Shown: positions 1-8,073 of the stretch, piece by piece | How positions within the stretch are numbered: the stretch's first letter is position 1 | Layout of the letters: each line of letters opens with the position of its first letter | Source: Citreicella sp. C3M06 | GTDB taxonomy: Bacteria; Pseudomonadota; Alphaproteobacteria; Rhodobacterales; Rhodobacteraceae | NCBI RefSeq assembly: GCF_018860705.1 | Contig: NZ_JAHKQA010000042.1 | Location: 44,585-108,584 of the forward strand | Length of the DNA: 64,000 bases | Reading direction: 5' to 3' | Translations under genes and position numbers: made by a program | Notes under the pieces: model-generated | Seen by the model: the letters and a program-made list of their open reading frames with translations, nothing else | The model's database searches: none | What the model was told of the DNA's origin: nothing

Positions 1-1
1 G

Positions 2-610
2 CGCAGCTGGGCGCTGTGGGACAGTCTGCAAAACGCGCTGAGCGAGGGCGGCCTGCTTGATGAATATGACATTGTGCTGCTCGATACCCCGCCGGCGCTG
101 GGGTATCTGACCATCAATGCGCTGGCCGCAGCCGACATTCTTCTGGTGCCGCTGGGGGCGTCGTTTCTGGAATTCGACAGCACGGGGCGGTTTTTCGACA
201 TGATCTATTCCACCTTCGCGTCGATCGAAGATGGCGAGAACAGCCGGTTGCGCGCCGAAGGTCTGCCCGAGACCCGGTTCGAATGGGATGCGGTGCGGGC
301 GCTGGTGACGCGGTTCGATGCCGGGCAGCAGACCGATCTTGCCAATGTCATTCAGGCCTATTTCGGCGAGTTCATGACCACCTATCGTCAGGAAGTCACC
401 GCCATGGTCGGGCAGGCGGGCGAACAGGTGAGTGGCATCTACGAGACCGATTATCGCGACTTCAACCGCGACACCTATGTGCGCGGGCGCGAGACGTTTG
501 ACCGCACATGGGCCGAGGTCAAGGAAGTGATCCTTGGCTGCTGGTGGCGGGATCTGAAGATGGCCGAGGCGGAAAGGGCCGCTGGCGCAGGTGAGCAGGA
601 GGCAAGCTGA
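2..610 (+). CDS. parA: ParA-family partition ATPase, 5' end outside the window
   Basis: C-terminal two thirds of a ParA/RepA-type P-loop ATPase that segregates a low-copy replicon with its ParB partner. The frame is open from base 2, so the Walker A region lies upstream of the window. The Walker B-like stretch IVLLDTPPALG is followed by an alternation of Ala-rich strands (TINALAAADILLVPLG) typical of the family. The stop codon overlaps the start of parB (TGATG), indicating translational coupling. The tail ends in a charged Ala/Glu segment. It could equally be called RepA of a repABC module, but no repC follows parB. Family assignment is firm; the replicon type is not. Confidence 0.85.
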   Translation, partial: RSWALWDSLQNALSEGGLLDEYDIVLLDTPPALGYLTINALAAADILLVPLGASFLEFDSTGRFFDMIYSTFASIEDGENSRLRAEGLPETRFEWDAVRALVTRFDAGQQTDLANVIQAYFGEFMTTYRQEVTAMVGQAGEQVSGIYETDYRDFNRDTYVRGRETFDRTWAEVKEVILGCWWRDLKMAEAERAAGAGEQEAS

Positions 611-1680
611 TGGCAAGACGCAGAAAGCTGGAGGCGCCAAGCGCCGATGAATTGCAACGGCTCGAGGCCGAGTTCACCGCCGGGCCGGTTGGCCGCGCCG
701 CGCCGATCGCGCAGGTCGCGGGCGAGGCGGCGGCAGGGCATGATCCGCGCCCGGCCGAGGCGCGCGAAACCGCCGCGCGCGACCGGGTTGATGCGCAGGC
801 GCATCGCGACGCCAAGGACCGGGGGCTGCTGCTGCTGGACATCCCTTTGGGCGAGATCGAGGCCGACGCGCTGGTGCGCGACCGCGTGGTGATGGACCAC
901 GAGGAGATGGAAGAGCTCAAGGCGTCGATTTCCCGCAACGGGCTGCGCCTGCCGATCGAAGTGTTCGAACGGGCGGGGCAGGGGCCGAAATGGGGGCTGC
1001 TGTCGGGCTATCGCCGCCTGCACGCCATGCGCGCCCTGCATGCGATGACCCAGCTCGAGGCGCATGCGTCGATCAAGGCCATCGTGCGCGACCCGGCGGC
1101 GATGGGCGGCACGTTTGCGGCGATGATCGAGGAAAACGAGATCCGCTCGGCGCTCTCGCCCTATGAGCGCGGCCGCATCGCGGTGATCGCGGCGCAGCAG
1201 GGCGCGTTTGGCAGCACCGAAGAGGCGGTGGCGACGCTGTTCCCGCAGGCCTCCAAGGCGAAGCGTTCGAAGATCCGCAGTTTTGCGCTGATCTTTGAAG
1301 AGCTGGGCGACATGCTGACCTTCCCCGACCTGATCAAGGAAAAGGACGGGCTGGCGTTGGCCACGGCGCTGCGCGGCGGCGCCGAGACCCGTCTGCGCGA
1401 GGTGTTGGCCGAGCGGGTGCCGGAGACCCCGGCGCAAGAGGCGCAGCTGATTGCCGACGCGCTGGCCGATCTGGAACCGGCCCCCGAGCCGCGCCGGGGC
1501 GGGCGCCCCAAAGCCGCGCCAAAGCTGGTGCGCCGGGTGCAGACCGACAGCGGGGTGAGCTTGCAATCGGGCGAGGACGCGCAGGGCTGGTTTATCCGCC
1601 TCAAGGGCGGGCGGGTGGATCGCGAACTGGTCGAAGTGCTGATGTCGGAAATGGAGCGCCTGCTTGGCGATCCGGACTGA
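610..1680 (+). CDS. parB: ParB-family partition protein
   Basis: 356-residue centromere-binding partner of the upstream ParA. After a charged, Ala-rich N-terminus there is a ParB N-terminal nuclease-like domain at roughly residues 80-185, with the signature-like segments ISRNGLRLPIEVF, LLSGYRRLHAM and IEENEIRSALSPYERG. A helical DNA-binding region follows, then a basic, Pro-rich linker and a short C-terminal dimer-like segment. The ATG overlaps the parA stop by one base. A heme oxygenase gene, not a replication gene, follows. The pair therefore implies an extrachromosomal replicon whose replicase lies elsewhere, or a chromosomal relic of one. RepB is an alternative name. Confidence 0.85.
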   Translation: MARRRKLEAPSADELQRLEAEFTAGPVGRAAPIAQVAGEAAAGHDPRPAEARETAARDRVDAQAHRDAKDRGLLLLDIPLGEIEADALVRDRVVMDHEEMEELKASISRNGLRLPIEVFERAGQGPKWGLLSGYRRLHAMRALHAMTQLEAHASIKAIVRDPAAMGGTFAAMIEENEIRSALSPYERGRIAVIAAQQGAFGSTEEAVATLFPQASKAKRSKIRSFALIFEELGDMLTFPDLIKEKDGLALATALRGGAETRLREVLAERVPETPAQEAQLIADALADLEPAPEPRRGGRPKAAPKLVRRVQTDSGVSLQSGEDAQGWFIRLKGGRVDRELVEVLMSEMERLLGDPD

Positions 1681-1730
1681 TGTGCCGCGATGCGGGCAGG
1701 CCTTGAAAAATAATCGCCTTAACAGGGAAC

Positions 1731-1740
1731 CAAAGCTTTG
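1731..1740. promoter_or_regulatory. Perfect 10-bp palindrome in the parB-bphO gap
   Basis: CAAAGCTTTG lies in an unusually AT-rich 125-base gap that also has GTTAA repeats (around 1,751-1,762). It may be part of the bphO promoter or a partition-site element. No strong -35/-10 pair was found by eye. Confidence 0.25.
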
Positions 1741-1805
1741 AGCGATGCGTTAATCACGTTAAAGGGATTTTACGCGTCGCGCGGCGATATGAGGGACAGA
1801 CCGGT

Positions 1806-2339
1806 TTGACGACTCCTCAGGACAGGGCCGAGCCCGGCTTCCGCCATCTGTTGCGTGTGCAGACCAAAGCTGCGCATGACACCGCCGAGGCGGTTTTTTC
1901 TCGTTTTATCAATGACCCGCGCGCGGGGCTTGCGTGGTTCCTAGCGGCGCAGCATGCGGCTTTTGCTGCACTGCAGCATGGGGCGCAGACCGGCGCGCTG
2001 CTCAGCGATCTGACGGCGCGGCTAGAGTCCGATCTGGCGGATCTGGGCCGGGTTCCGGTAGCGGTGCGTGGCGTCGATATCGACCCGCTGGCCGTCGATT
2101 ACCTCGTGCTGGGCTCGCGGCTTGGCACCGAAGTTCTGCGCCGCCGACTGATGGCCGAGACCCCGCCCATGCCGATCCCTTCTTATTTCCTTGCCTGCGC
2201 GGCTCCGGGGCTGTGGCGGCAGCATTGCGCCTGCCTTGACGCCATTGCCCCGGACAGCCCGCGGGCGCGCCACCTGACCATCGACGTTATCGCAGGGTAT
2301 GAGCTGTTCCGCCGCGCGGCGGGCGCCCAGCCCGACTGA
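1806..2339 (+). CDS. bphO: Biliverdin-producing heme oxygenase
   Basis: 177 residues. Heme oxygenase opens heme to biliverdin IXalpha, the chromophore used by bacteriophytochromes. The N-terminal segment LRVQTKAAHDTAEAVFS carries the expected proximal heme-ligand histidine (His24), and the distal region has a GSRLGTEVL stretch matching the conserved glycine-rich helix (LGSxLG). The start is a TTG chosen because it begins the family-length protein; no in-frame ATG lies before the conserved region. The bacteriophytochrome gene starts 12 bases downstream, so the two form a chromophore-plus-receptor operon. This pairing is the strongest functional evidence. Confidence 0.88.
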   Translation: MTTPQDRAEPGFRHLLRVQTKAAHDTAEAVFSRFINDPRAGLAWFLAAQHAAFAALQHGAQTGALLSDLTARLESDLADLGRVPVAVRGVDIDPLAVDYLVLGSRLGTEVLRRRLMAETPPMPIPSYFLACAAPGLWRQHCACLDAIAPDSPRARHLTIDVIAGYELFRRAAGAQPD

Positions 2340-2351
2340 AGGACATTTTCC

Positions 2352-4937
2352 ATGGCCCCTGCCGAAGACGGCTCCGCCCCGCAGACCAGCGTCGATCTGA
2401 CAAATTGCGACCGCGAGCCGATCCACCGGCTTGGCCGGGTGCAATCCTACGGGGCGCTGATCGCGGTGTCTGGCGATCTGATCGTGCAACATGCCTCTGA
2501 CAACCTTGGCGAGATCCTCGGCGTGTCGGCGCAGGACGCGCTGGGGCGGCCGCTGAACGAGCTGATCGTGTCGGACGGGTTTCAGCGCATCCGGCAGGCG
2601 CTGCGCACGATCAAGGATCCGGACGGCGTGGCGCGTCTGTTCGGCGTGACGATGCGGGCCAGCGGGCGGGCGTTCGACGTGTCGGTGCATGGCTCTGGCG
2701 CGCGGCTGATCGTCGAATTCGAACCCAAGGCGGAAAACCGGGGCAGGGACGTGCTGCTGGATGTCTACCCGCATATCGCCGCGCTGCGCCATGACGGCGG
2801 CCTCGATCGGCTTGCACGCGACGCCGCCCGTGCGTTACGCAGCATCTCGGGCTTTGACAGCGTCATGGTCTATCAGTTCCAGCCTGATGCCAGCGGCAAG
2901 GTCATTGCCGAAAGCCGCGCTGATGGCCAGCGCCGCTATCTTGACCAGATGTTCCCGGCCTCGGACATTCCGATACAGGCGCGCGCGCTTTACACTCGCT
3001 CGCTGTTGCGGCTGATCGGCGATGTCGATGATCCTGGCAGCGCCATCACCCCGCCCGTCACGCTGGATGGTCAGCCGCTTGACCTGTCGCTGGCGGTCAC
3101 TCGGGCGGTGTCGCCGATCCATCTGGAATACCTGCGCAACATGGGGGTGCGGGGGTCGATGTCGGTGTCGATCATGAAGGACGGCGCGCTCTGGGGGCTG
3201 TTTGCCTGCCACCACGACAGCCCGCACTACATCGATTACGAGCGCCGCACCGCGATCGAGATGTTCGCGCATATGTTCAGCTACGAGCTGACCCGCCACG
3301 AGACCGCGCAGCGCAAGATCACCGAAGACGCCACGCTGCGGCTTCAGTCCCAGCTGATGGCCGATATGGCCAATGGGCGCGGGCTGGCCGACAGCCTGCT
3401 GGCAGTGTCCGAAGACCTTGACCGGGTGATCCCGCATGACGGGCTTGTGCTGTATGAAAACGAGGTGTTCAGCGCCACCGGCAGCACCCCGACCGAAGAG
3501 GAATTCCTTGGCATCACGCGGTTTCTCGACCGGTCCATCGGCTCGGGGGTGTTCGAGACCCATTGCCTTGCTAAGCTGCACCCGCCCGCCCGCGATTACG
3601 CGGACAGGGCCGCAGGCCTTCTGGCCATTCCGATCAGCAAGCGCCCGCGCGACTATCTGGTGCTGCTGCGCCGTCAGGCGGTGGACAGCGTCACTTGGGC
3701 GGGCAATCCCGAAAAGCCGGTCACGGTGGGGCCAAACGGCATTCGCCTGACCCCGCGCAAGAGCTTTGAGGCGTGGCGCGAGACGGTGACCGGCCAGTCG
3801 CGGCCATGGTCCGAGGGTGAACGCCACGCGGCATCGGTGCTGCGCACGGTGTTGCTTGAGGTGTTCCTCAAGGTCACCGATGCGGCCAACATCGAACGCA
3901 AGCGGGCGCAGGAACAGCAGCAGTTGCTGATCTCGGAGTTGAACCACCGGGTGCGCAACATTCTCAACCTGATGCGCGGCCTGCTGGCGCAATCGCGCAG
4001 CACCGCCCGCACGCTTGAGGAATTCACCGAGAACCTCGACGGGCGCATTCAGGCGCTGGCCCGCGCCCATGACCAACTGACCGCCGAGCAATGGGAGCCG
4101 GCCTCGTTCAAAGAGCTGCTGAGCTGCGAATTCGCCGCCTATGCCGGGGCGATGGCCGAGCGGGTGCAGATCATCGGCCCTGACGCCATGGTCTTGCCGC
4201 GCGCCTTCACCACGCTGGCGCTGGTGCTGCACGAGATGGCGACCAATTCGTGCAAATACGGTGCGCTGCGAGAGGCTGGCGGCCAAGTGATCGTGCGCAC
4301 ATCTGTGGATCGCTCTGGCGGTTTCCTGTTCGACTGGGTCGAACGCGGCGGCCCGCCGGTGGCCCCGCCGCAGCGGCGCGGGTTCGGCACCACCATCATC
4401 GAAGGGGCCATTCCGCATGAACTGCAGGGCGACGCCGAGATCGCTTACAAGCTGACCGGCGTCGAGGCGCATTTCCGCCTGCCGCCCACGGTGCTGTCGC
4501 AGATTGTCGACGAGGCGATGCCGGGCGCGGCCCAAGACCCTGTCGCCGCCGCGCCCTCTGCGCAGTTCCGGCTGGCCGGGCAGGGGCTTGTGCTGGAGGA
4601 TACGCTGATCATCGCGATGGATGCGCAGGGCATTCTGGAGGATCTGGGCGCGGAGAAGGTCGAGATCCGCGCCTCGGTGGCCGAAGCGCTGGACTGGCTG
4701 TCGGGCAACGAGGTGCAGTTCGCGCTGCTGGATGTCAATCTGGGCGACGGGCAGTCGCTGCCGGTGGCCGAGGCGCTGGCGGCGCGCGGCGTGCCCTTTG
4801 TGCTGGCGACGGGCTATGGCGCAACGGCAGAGCTTGCCGCGACCTATCCGCCCTGCGCCGTCGTGCAAAAGCCGTTCTCGGAGGCGTCGATTCTGGCCGC
4901 GCTGCGAGAGGCGGCAAAGCTGCACCAAGGCGCATAG
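2352..4937 (+). CDS. bphP: Bacteriophytochrome sensor histidine kinase with C-terminal receiver domain
   Basis: 861-residue red/far-red photoreceptor kinase in the cytoplasm. The domain order is PAS (about 15-130) with the biliverdin-attaching Cys19 in NCDREPIH, GAF (140-310) with the chromophore motif FPASDIP (Asp205), PHY (330-510) with the tongue motif PRKSFEAW (468-475), an HWE/HisKA_2-type kinase with phospho-acceptor His532 in ELNHRVRNILNL and an ATPase segment HEMATNSCKYGAL, then a receiver domain from about 745 with Asp794 in LLDVNLGDG. All key residues are present, so it should be photoactive and able to phosphorylate. The fused receiver suggests a phosphorelay or feedback step. It is operonic with bphO; the output target is not visible. 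Confidence 0.93.
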   Translation: MAPAEDGSAPQTSVDLTNCDREPIHRLGRVQSYGALIAVSGDLIVQHASDNLGEILGVSAQDALGRPLNELIVSDGFQRIRQALRTIKDPDGVARLFGVTMRASGRAFDVSVHGSGARLIVEFEPKAENRGRDVLLDVYPHIAALRHDGGLDRLARDAARALRSISGFDSVMVYQFQPDASGKVIAESRADGQRRYLDQMFPASDIPIQARALYTRSLLRLIGDVDDPGSAITPPVTLDGQPLDLSLAVTRAVSPIHLEYLRNMGVRGSMSVSIMKDGALWGLFACHHDSPHYIDYERRTAIEMFAHMFSYELTRHETAQRKITEDATLRLQSQLMADMANGRGLADSLLAVSEDLDRVIPHDGLVLYENEVFSATGSTPTEEEFLGITRFLDRSIGSGVFETHCLAKLHPPARDYADRAAGLLAIPISKRPRDYLVLLRRQAVDSVTWAGNPEKPVTVGPNGIRLTPRKSFEAWRETVTGQSRPWSEGERHAASVLRTVLLEVFLKVTDAANIERKRAQEQQQLLISELNHRVRNILNLMRGLLAQSRSTARTLEEFTENLDGRIQALARAHDQLTAEQWEPASFKELLSCEFAAYAGAMAERVQIIGPDAMVLPRAFTTLALVLHEMATNSCKYGALREAGGQVIVRTSVDRSGGFLFDWVERGGPPVAPPQRRGFGTTIIEGAIPHELQGDAEIAYKLTGVEAHFRLPPTVLSQIVDEAMPGAAQDPVAAAPSAQFRLAGQGLVLEDTLIIAMDAQGILEDLGAEKVEIRASVAEALDWLSGNEVQFALLDVNLGDGQSLPVAEALAARGVPFVLATGYGATAELAATYPPCAVVQKPFSEASILAALREAAKLHQGA

Positions 4938-4957
4938 CGTGATTGACGCAGCGGCAG

Positions 4958-4972
4958 ATCGGCCTTGCCGAT
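4958..4972. terminator. Short hairpin after bphP
   Basis: ATCGGC-CTT-GCCGAT lies about 20 bases after the bphP stop, with no T-run. It is a weak terminator candidate in the 237-base gap before the TRAP operon; nothing else clear was seen in that gap. Confidence 0.3.
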
Positions 4973-5174
4973 GACAGCCAGAGCCGTGGCGCTTGCGTGC
5001 GTCGGCTGGGGCGGCTTGCGTGATCGCAGCGCTGTTCAAGGGCGGGATGGTCCGCGCAGACGCAATTTCTGCGCGCATCTGCCCGAAACTTTGGCAATAT
5101 CGGGCCATTGCCTCTTGCCGTCGGGGGGCGCATCGGCAACATCCCTGCCAAATCAGAAAATAGGGACAGATCCG

Positions 5175-6158
5175 ATGAAAGCCTTTCTTCTTTCGCTGAC
5201 CGCCACGCTGGCGCTGGCAGCCCCCGCCATGGCGCAGGATTTCGTGGCCCGCATCGGGCATCTGGAAAGCACCGCGCAAAGCCGCCATATCCATCTGGAC
5301 AAGGTCGCCGCGCTGGTCGCCGAGCGCACCGGCGGCGCGGTGGAATTCCAGATCTTTCCGCAGGGCCAGCTGGGCAACCAGCGCCAGATGACCGAAGGTG
5401 TGCAGCTGGGCACGCTTGAGGCGACGGTGTCGCCCGCGGCCTTCCTTGGCGGCTTCAACCCGGTGGTGTCGGTGCTGGATATTCCCTACCTGATCCCCGC
5501 CGATGCGGCAGAGGCCGCAGCCCTGCGTGACGGGCCGTTCGGGCAGGCGCTGCTGGACAGCTTCAGCGACAAGGGGCTGGTCGCCATCGAGCTTTGGCCC
5601 AACGGCACCAAGCAGTTCACCTCGAACGAGCCGCTGGCCTCGCTGGAGGATTTCGCCGGGCAGAAGTTCCGCGTCATGGACAGCTCGATCCTGATCGAGC
5701 AGTACAACGCGCTTGGCGCCTCGGCCATCGCGCTGCCGTTCGGCGAGCTGTACACCTCGCTTCAGACCGGCGTGGTGGATGGCGAGGAAAACCCCGCCGA
5801 CACCATCCGCGCGATGAAGTTCAACGAGGTGCAGAAATACATGGTGGTTTCGGATCACGGCGCCATGGAAGACGTGGTGCTGTTCAACCCGATGTTCTGG
5901 GACAGCCTGCCCGAAGAGTATCGCGACGTGATCACCGAGGCTTTTGCCGAAGTCATCCCCGAGCTGACCGCCCACAAGGCCGCCGCCGTGGCCTCGGCGA
6001 TCGAAGACATTAAGGCCTCGGGAACCGACGTGCGCGTTGCCGACAGCGATGAGCGCGCGGCGCTGCGCGCGCTGACCTTCGGCCCGGCCTCGGCGGCCTA
6101 TGTGGCCAAGGCGGGCGAGGCCGGTCAGGCGCTGCTTGATATCTACGCAGCGCAGTAA
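5175..6158 (+). CDS. TRAP transporter solute-binding protein (DctP family)
   Basis: 327 residues. This is the periplasmic receptor of a tripartite ATP-independent periplasmic (TRAP) importer for an organic acid-like solute. A Sec signal peptide (MKAFLLSLTATLALAAPAMA) precedes mature sequence beginning around QDFVARIGH. The central segment ending in DGEENP (GVVDGEENP) is the DctP signature that includes the ligand-ordering region. The ATG was chosen because it starts the signal peptide; the longer open frame upstream lacks one. The membrane subunits follow directly. The substrate cannot be read from sequence. Confidence 0.9.
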   Translation: MKAFLLSLTATLALAAPAMAQDFVARIGHLESTAQSRHIHLDKVAALVAERTGGAVEFQIFPQGQLGNQRQMTEGVQLGTLEATVSPAAFLGGFNPVVSVLDIPYLIPADAAEAAALRDGPFGQALLDSFSDKGLVAIELWPNGTKQFTSNEPLASLEDFAGQKFRVMDSSILIEQYNALGASAIALPFGELYTSLQTGVVDGEENPADTIRAMKFNEVQKYMVVSDHGAMEDVVLFNPMFWDSLPEEYRDVITEAFAEVIPELTAHKAAAVASAIEDIKASGTDVRVADSDERAALRALTFGPASAAYVAKAGEAGQALLDIYAAQ

Positions 6159-6162
6159 GCCG

Positions 6163-6654
6163 GTGATTGCCCTGCGCCTGTTGCGCCGCGTTGAACGCGC
6201 GGCGCTTGTCTGCCTGTTTCTGGGAATGGTGTTTCTATACACCGGGTCGGTGATCACGCGCGAGATCGGCGGGCGCGTCGCGTCGGATTTCGCATGGATC
6301 GAAGAAGCGGTGCGGATGATGAATCTGTTTCTGGTGTTCCTCGCGCTGGGGCTGGCGCTGGAGCGGGGCAAACATGTCGGCATCCATACGCTGCGCGAAC
6401 GGCTTGCGCCCGGCGCGGTGCGCTGGGTGCGGCGGGGCATCGACCTTTTGGGGCTGGGGTTCAGCCTGTACGTGGCGTGGCTGGCGGTTGGCCTTGTGCA
6501 ATTCGTTCTGAAGACCGGGCAGACGTCGCCCACGCTGGGAGTGCCGATGGGGCTGATCTATATTGCGCCGGTGATCGGCTTTGCGCTGCTGGGGCTGCGC
6601 TACGGGCTTAGCCTGTTTGGCGTGATCGACCGCTTTTCGGTGGAAGACACATGA
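6163..6654 (+). CDS. TRAP transporter small permease (DctQ family)
   Basis: 163 residues with four predicted hydrophobic helices (for example around AALVCLFLGMVFLYTGSV and LFLVFLALGLALERG). It forms the small membrane subunit that scaffolds the DctM channel. A GTG start four bases after the dctP stop was preferred because it leads straight into the first membrane-adjacent amphipathic segment; the ATG further upstream lies inside dctP. The last codons overlap the dctM start (ATGA). It belongs to the same operon as the binding protein. Confidence 0.88.
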   Translation: MIALRLLRRVERAALVCLFLGMVFLYTGSVITREIGGRVASDFAWIEEAVRMMNLFLVFLALGLALERGKHVGIHTLRERLAPGAVRWVRRGIDLLGLGFSLYVAWLAVGLVQFVLKTGQTSPTLGVPMGLIYIAPVIGFALLGLRYGLSLFGVIDRFSVEDT

Positions 6655-7934
6655 GCTTTGCGATTGTTGCGCTGCTGGCCGTGGTCCTGCTTGGGCTGGG
6701 GTTCGAGATGCTGCTGGTGCTGGGCGTGCCGGCGCTGCTGTGGAAAGAGCTGGAGCAGGGGCGGCTGCCCGACGCGGCGGTGGTGCAGAAGATCGTCGGG
6801 GGTATCGATCATTCGACGCTTCTGGCGATCCCGTTCTTTATCTTTGCTGCGCATCTGATGGGCTCGGGGCAGATCGCCCGGCAGCTGGTCGGCGTGGTCA
6901 AGGCGCTGGTCGGCCACACGCGCGGCGGCATCGGGCATGTGGTGGTGGGCGGGTCGATGGCCTTTGGCTCGGTGTCGGGATCGGCCCCGGCCACGGTCGC
7001 CGCCATGGGCCGCATGGCCTATCCCGAAATGCGCGCCGCCGGTTGGTCTGATCGCTTTTCGCTGGGCCTTTTGGTGGCGAGCGCTGAAACCGCGCTGCTG
7101 ATCCCGCCGTCGATCACGCTGATCGTCTATGGCTGGATCACCGGGACGTCGATCTCGCGGCTGTTCGCCGGCGGGCTGGCGGTGGGGCTGGTGCTGGGCG
7201 CGGCCTTTGCGGCGCTGGTCAGCTGGCAGGCGCGGCGCGAAGGCGTCGTGTCAGCGCCGCGCCTTGGCTGGGGCGCGCGCGCCCGCGCCGCCTGGGAGGC
7301 GAAATGGGCGCTGGGGATGCCGGTCATCATCCTTGGCGGCATCTATTCGGGCGTCATCACCCCGACCGAGGCAGCGGCGGTCAGCGTCGTTTACGCCATT
7401 GTGGTCGAGATGCTGGTGCTGCGCAGTCTCGACCTCAGGGGCCTTGCGAAGATCACCGAGGACAGCGCCATCGGCACGGCGGTGATCTTTGTGCTGCTGG
7501 CCGTGGGCGGGCTGATCAGCTTTTTCGTCACGCTGGCGCAGATCCCGAATGGCATCATCGCGCTGCTCGACAGCGTCGAGGCCGGGCGCATCACCTTTCT
7601 TCTGGCGGTGAACCTGTGCTTCCTGATCGCGGGGATGTTCATCGACCCCAATTCGACGCTGCTGGTGCTGGTGCCGCCGCTCTATCCGGTGGCGATGAGC
7701 TTTGGCATCGACCCGGTGCAATTCGGCATGATCGTCACGCTGAACGTGTGCATCGGGATGATCACGCCGCCCTTCGGGCTGGATATCTTTGTCGCCAGTT
7801 CGACGCTGGGCAAGCCGGTGACGCAGATCATCTCTGGGGTCTGGCCCTTTGTGCTGGTCAACCTCGTGGTGCTGGCGATCATCACCTATATTCCGGCGGT
7901 GTCGCTGCTGATCCCGCGCCTGATCTTCGGCTAG
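6651..7934 (+). CDS. TRAP transporter large permease (DctM family)
   Basis: 427 residues, normal family length, with about a dozen hydrophobic helices. Typical DctM segments are present: GSVSGSAPATVAAMG near residues 105-120, LLIPPSITLIVYG near 145, and IDPNSTLLVLVPPLYPVA, ITPPFGLDIFV toward the C-terminus. It couples solute uptake to Na+ or H+ gradients. Start overlaps dctQ by four bases. A stable hairpin directly after the stop (7,934-7,971) ends the operon. Confidence 0.92.
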   Translation: MSFAIVALLAVVLLGLGFEMLLVLGVPALLWKELEQGRLPDAAVVQKIVGGIDHSTLLAIPFFIFAAHLMGSGQIARQLVGVVKALVGHTRGGIGHVVVGGSMAFGSVSGSAPATVAAMGRMAYPEMRAAGWSDRFSLGLLVASAETALLIPPSITLIVYGWITGTSISRLFAGGLAVGLVLGAAFAALVSWQARREGVVSAPRLGWGARARAAWEAKWALGMPVIILGGIYSGVITPTEAAAVSVVYAIVVEMLVLRSLDLRGLAKITEDSAIGTAVIFVLLAVGGLISFFVTLAQIPNGIIALLDSVEAGRITFLLAVNLCFLIAGMFIDPNSTLLVLVPPLYPVAMSFGIDPVQFGMIVTLNVCIGMITPPFGLDIFVASSTLGKPVTQIISGVWPFVLVNLVVLAIITYIPAVSLLIPRLIFG

Positions 7935-7971
7935 GGGCGCCGCAATATTGGGCTGAAACCCCCGGCGCCCC
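7934..7971 (+). terminator. Hairpin terminator after the first TRAP operon
   Basis: Perfect 9-bp stem GGGGCGCCG / CGGCGCCCC starting at the last base of the dctM stop codon. An inner GGG/CCC pair shortens the loop. No T-run follows, but position and stability suit a transcription end. Confidence 0.6.
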
Positions 7972-7977
7972 AATGCT

Positions 7978-8007
7978 GCAGCTGCAAAGGAACCAATTTG
8001 CAGCTGC
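7978..8007. promoter_or_regulatory. 11-bp inverted repeat upstream of glgX (operator candidate)
   Basis: GCAGCTGCAAA and TTTGCAGCTGC are perfect inverted copies around an 8-base spacer. Each arm contains the self-complementary GCAGCTGC. The size and symmetry resemble a repressor operator, about 70 bases before the glgX start. The regulator is unknown. Confidence 0.45.
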
Positions 8008-8015
8008 GGTGTTGT

Positions 8016-8052
8016 GGAAAGGTGCACCCTGTCTGGTGCAAGTGTCCTTTCC
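8016..8052 (+). promoter_or_regulatory. Composite hairpin in the glgX leader
   Basis: GGAAAGG + TGCACC pair with GGTGCA + CCTTTCC around a 6-base loop, with a 5-base bulge (AGTGT) on the 3' side, giving 13 base pairs in total. It ends 21 bases before the glgX ATG and would form in the mRNA leader. Function is unknown. Confidence 0.35.
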
Positions 8053-8073
8053 CTCGGTACCGGAACCCCATAC

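Noticed and set aside
475..1566. Minus-strand 363-codon frame opposite parB
   Set aside because: Low-complexity Arg/His/Gln-rich translation typical of antisense GC-rich DNA.
2835..6533. A 1,232-codon minus-strand open frame
   Set aside because: It lies opposite bphP and the TRAP genes, which have clear domains; such long antisense frames are a by-product of high third-position GC.
8021..8040. GGTGCA direct repeats as an operator
   Set aside because: They are better explained as parts of the leader hairpin at 8,016-8,052.
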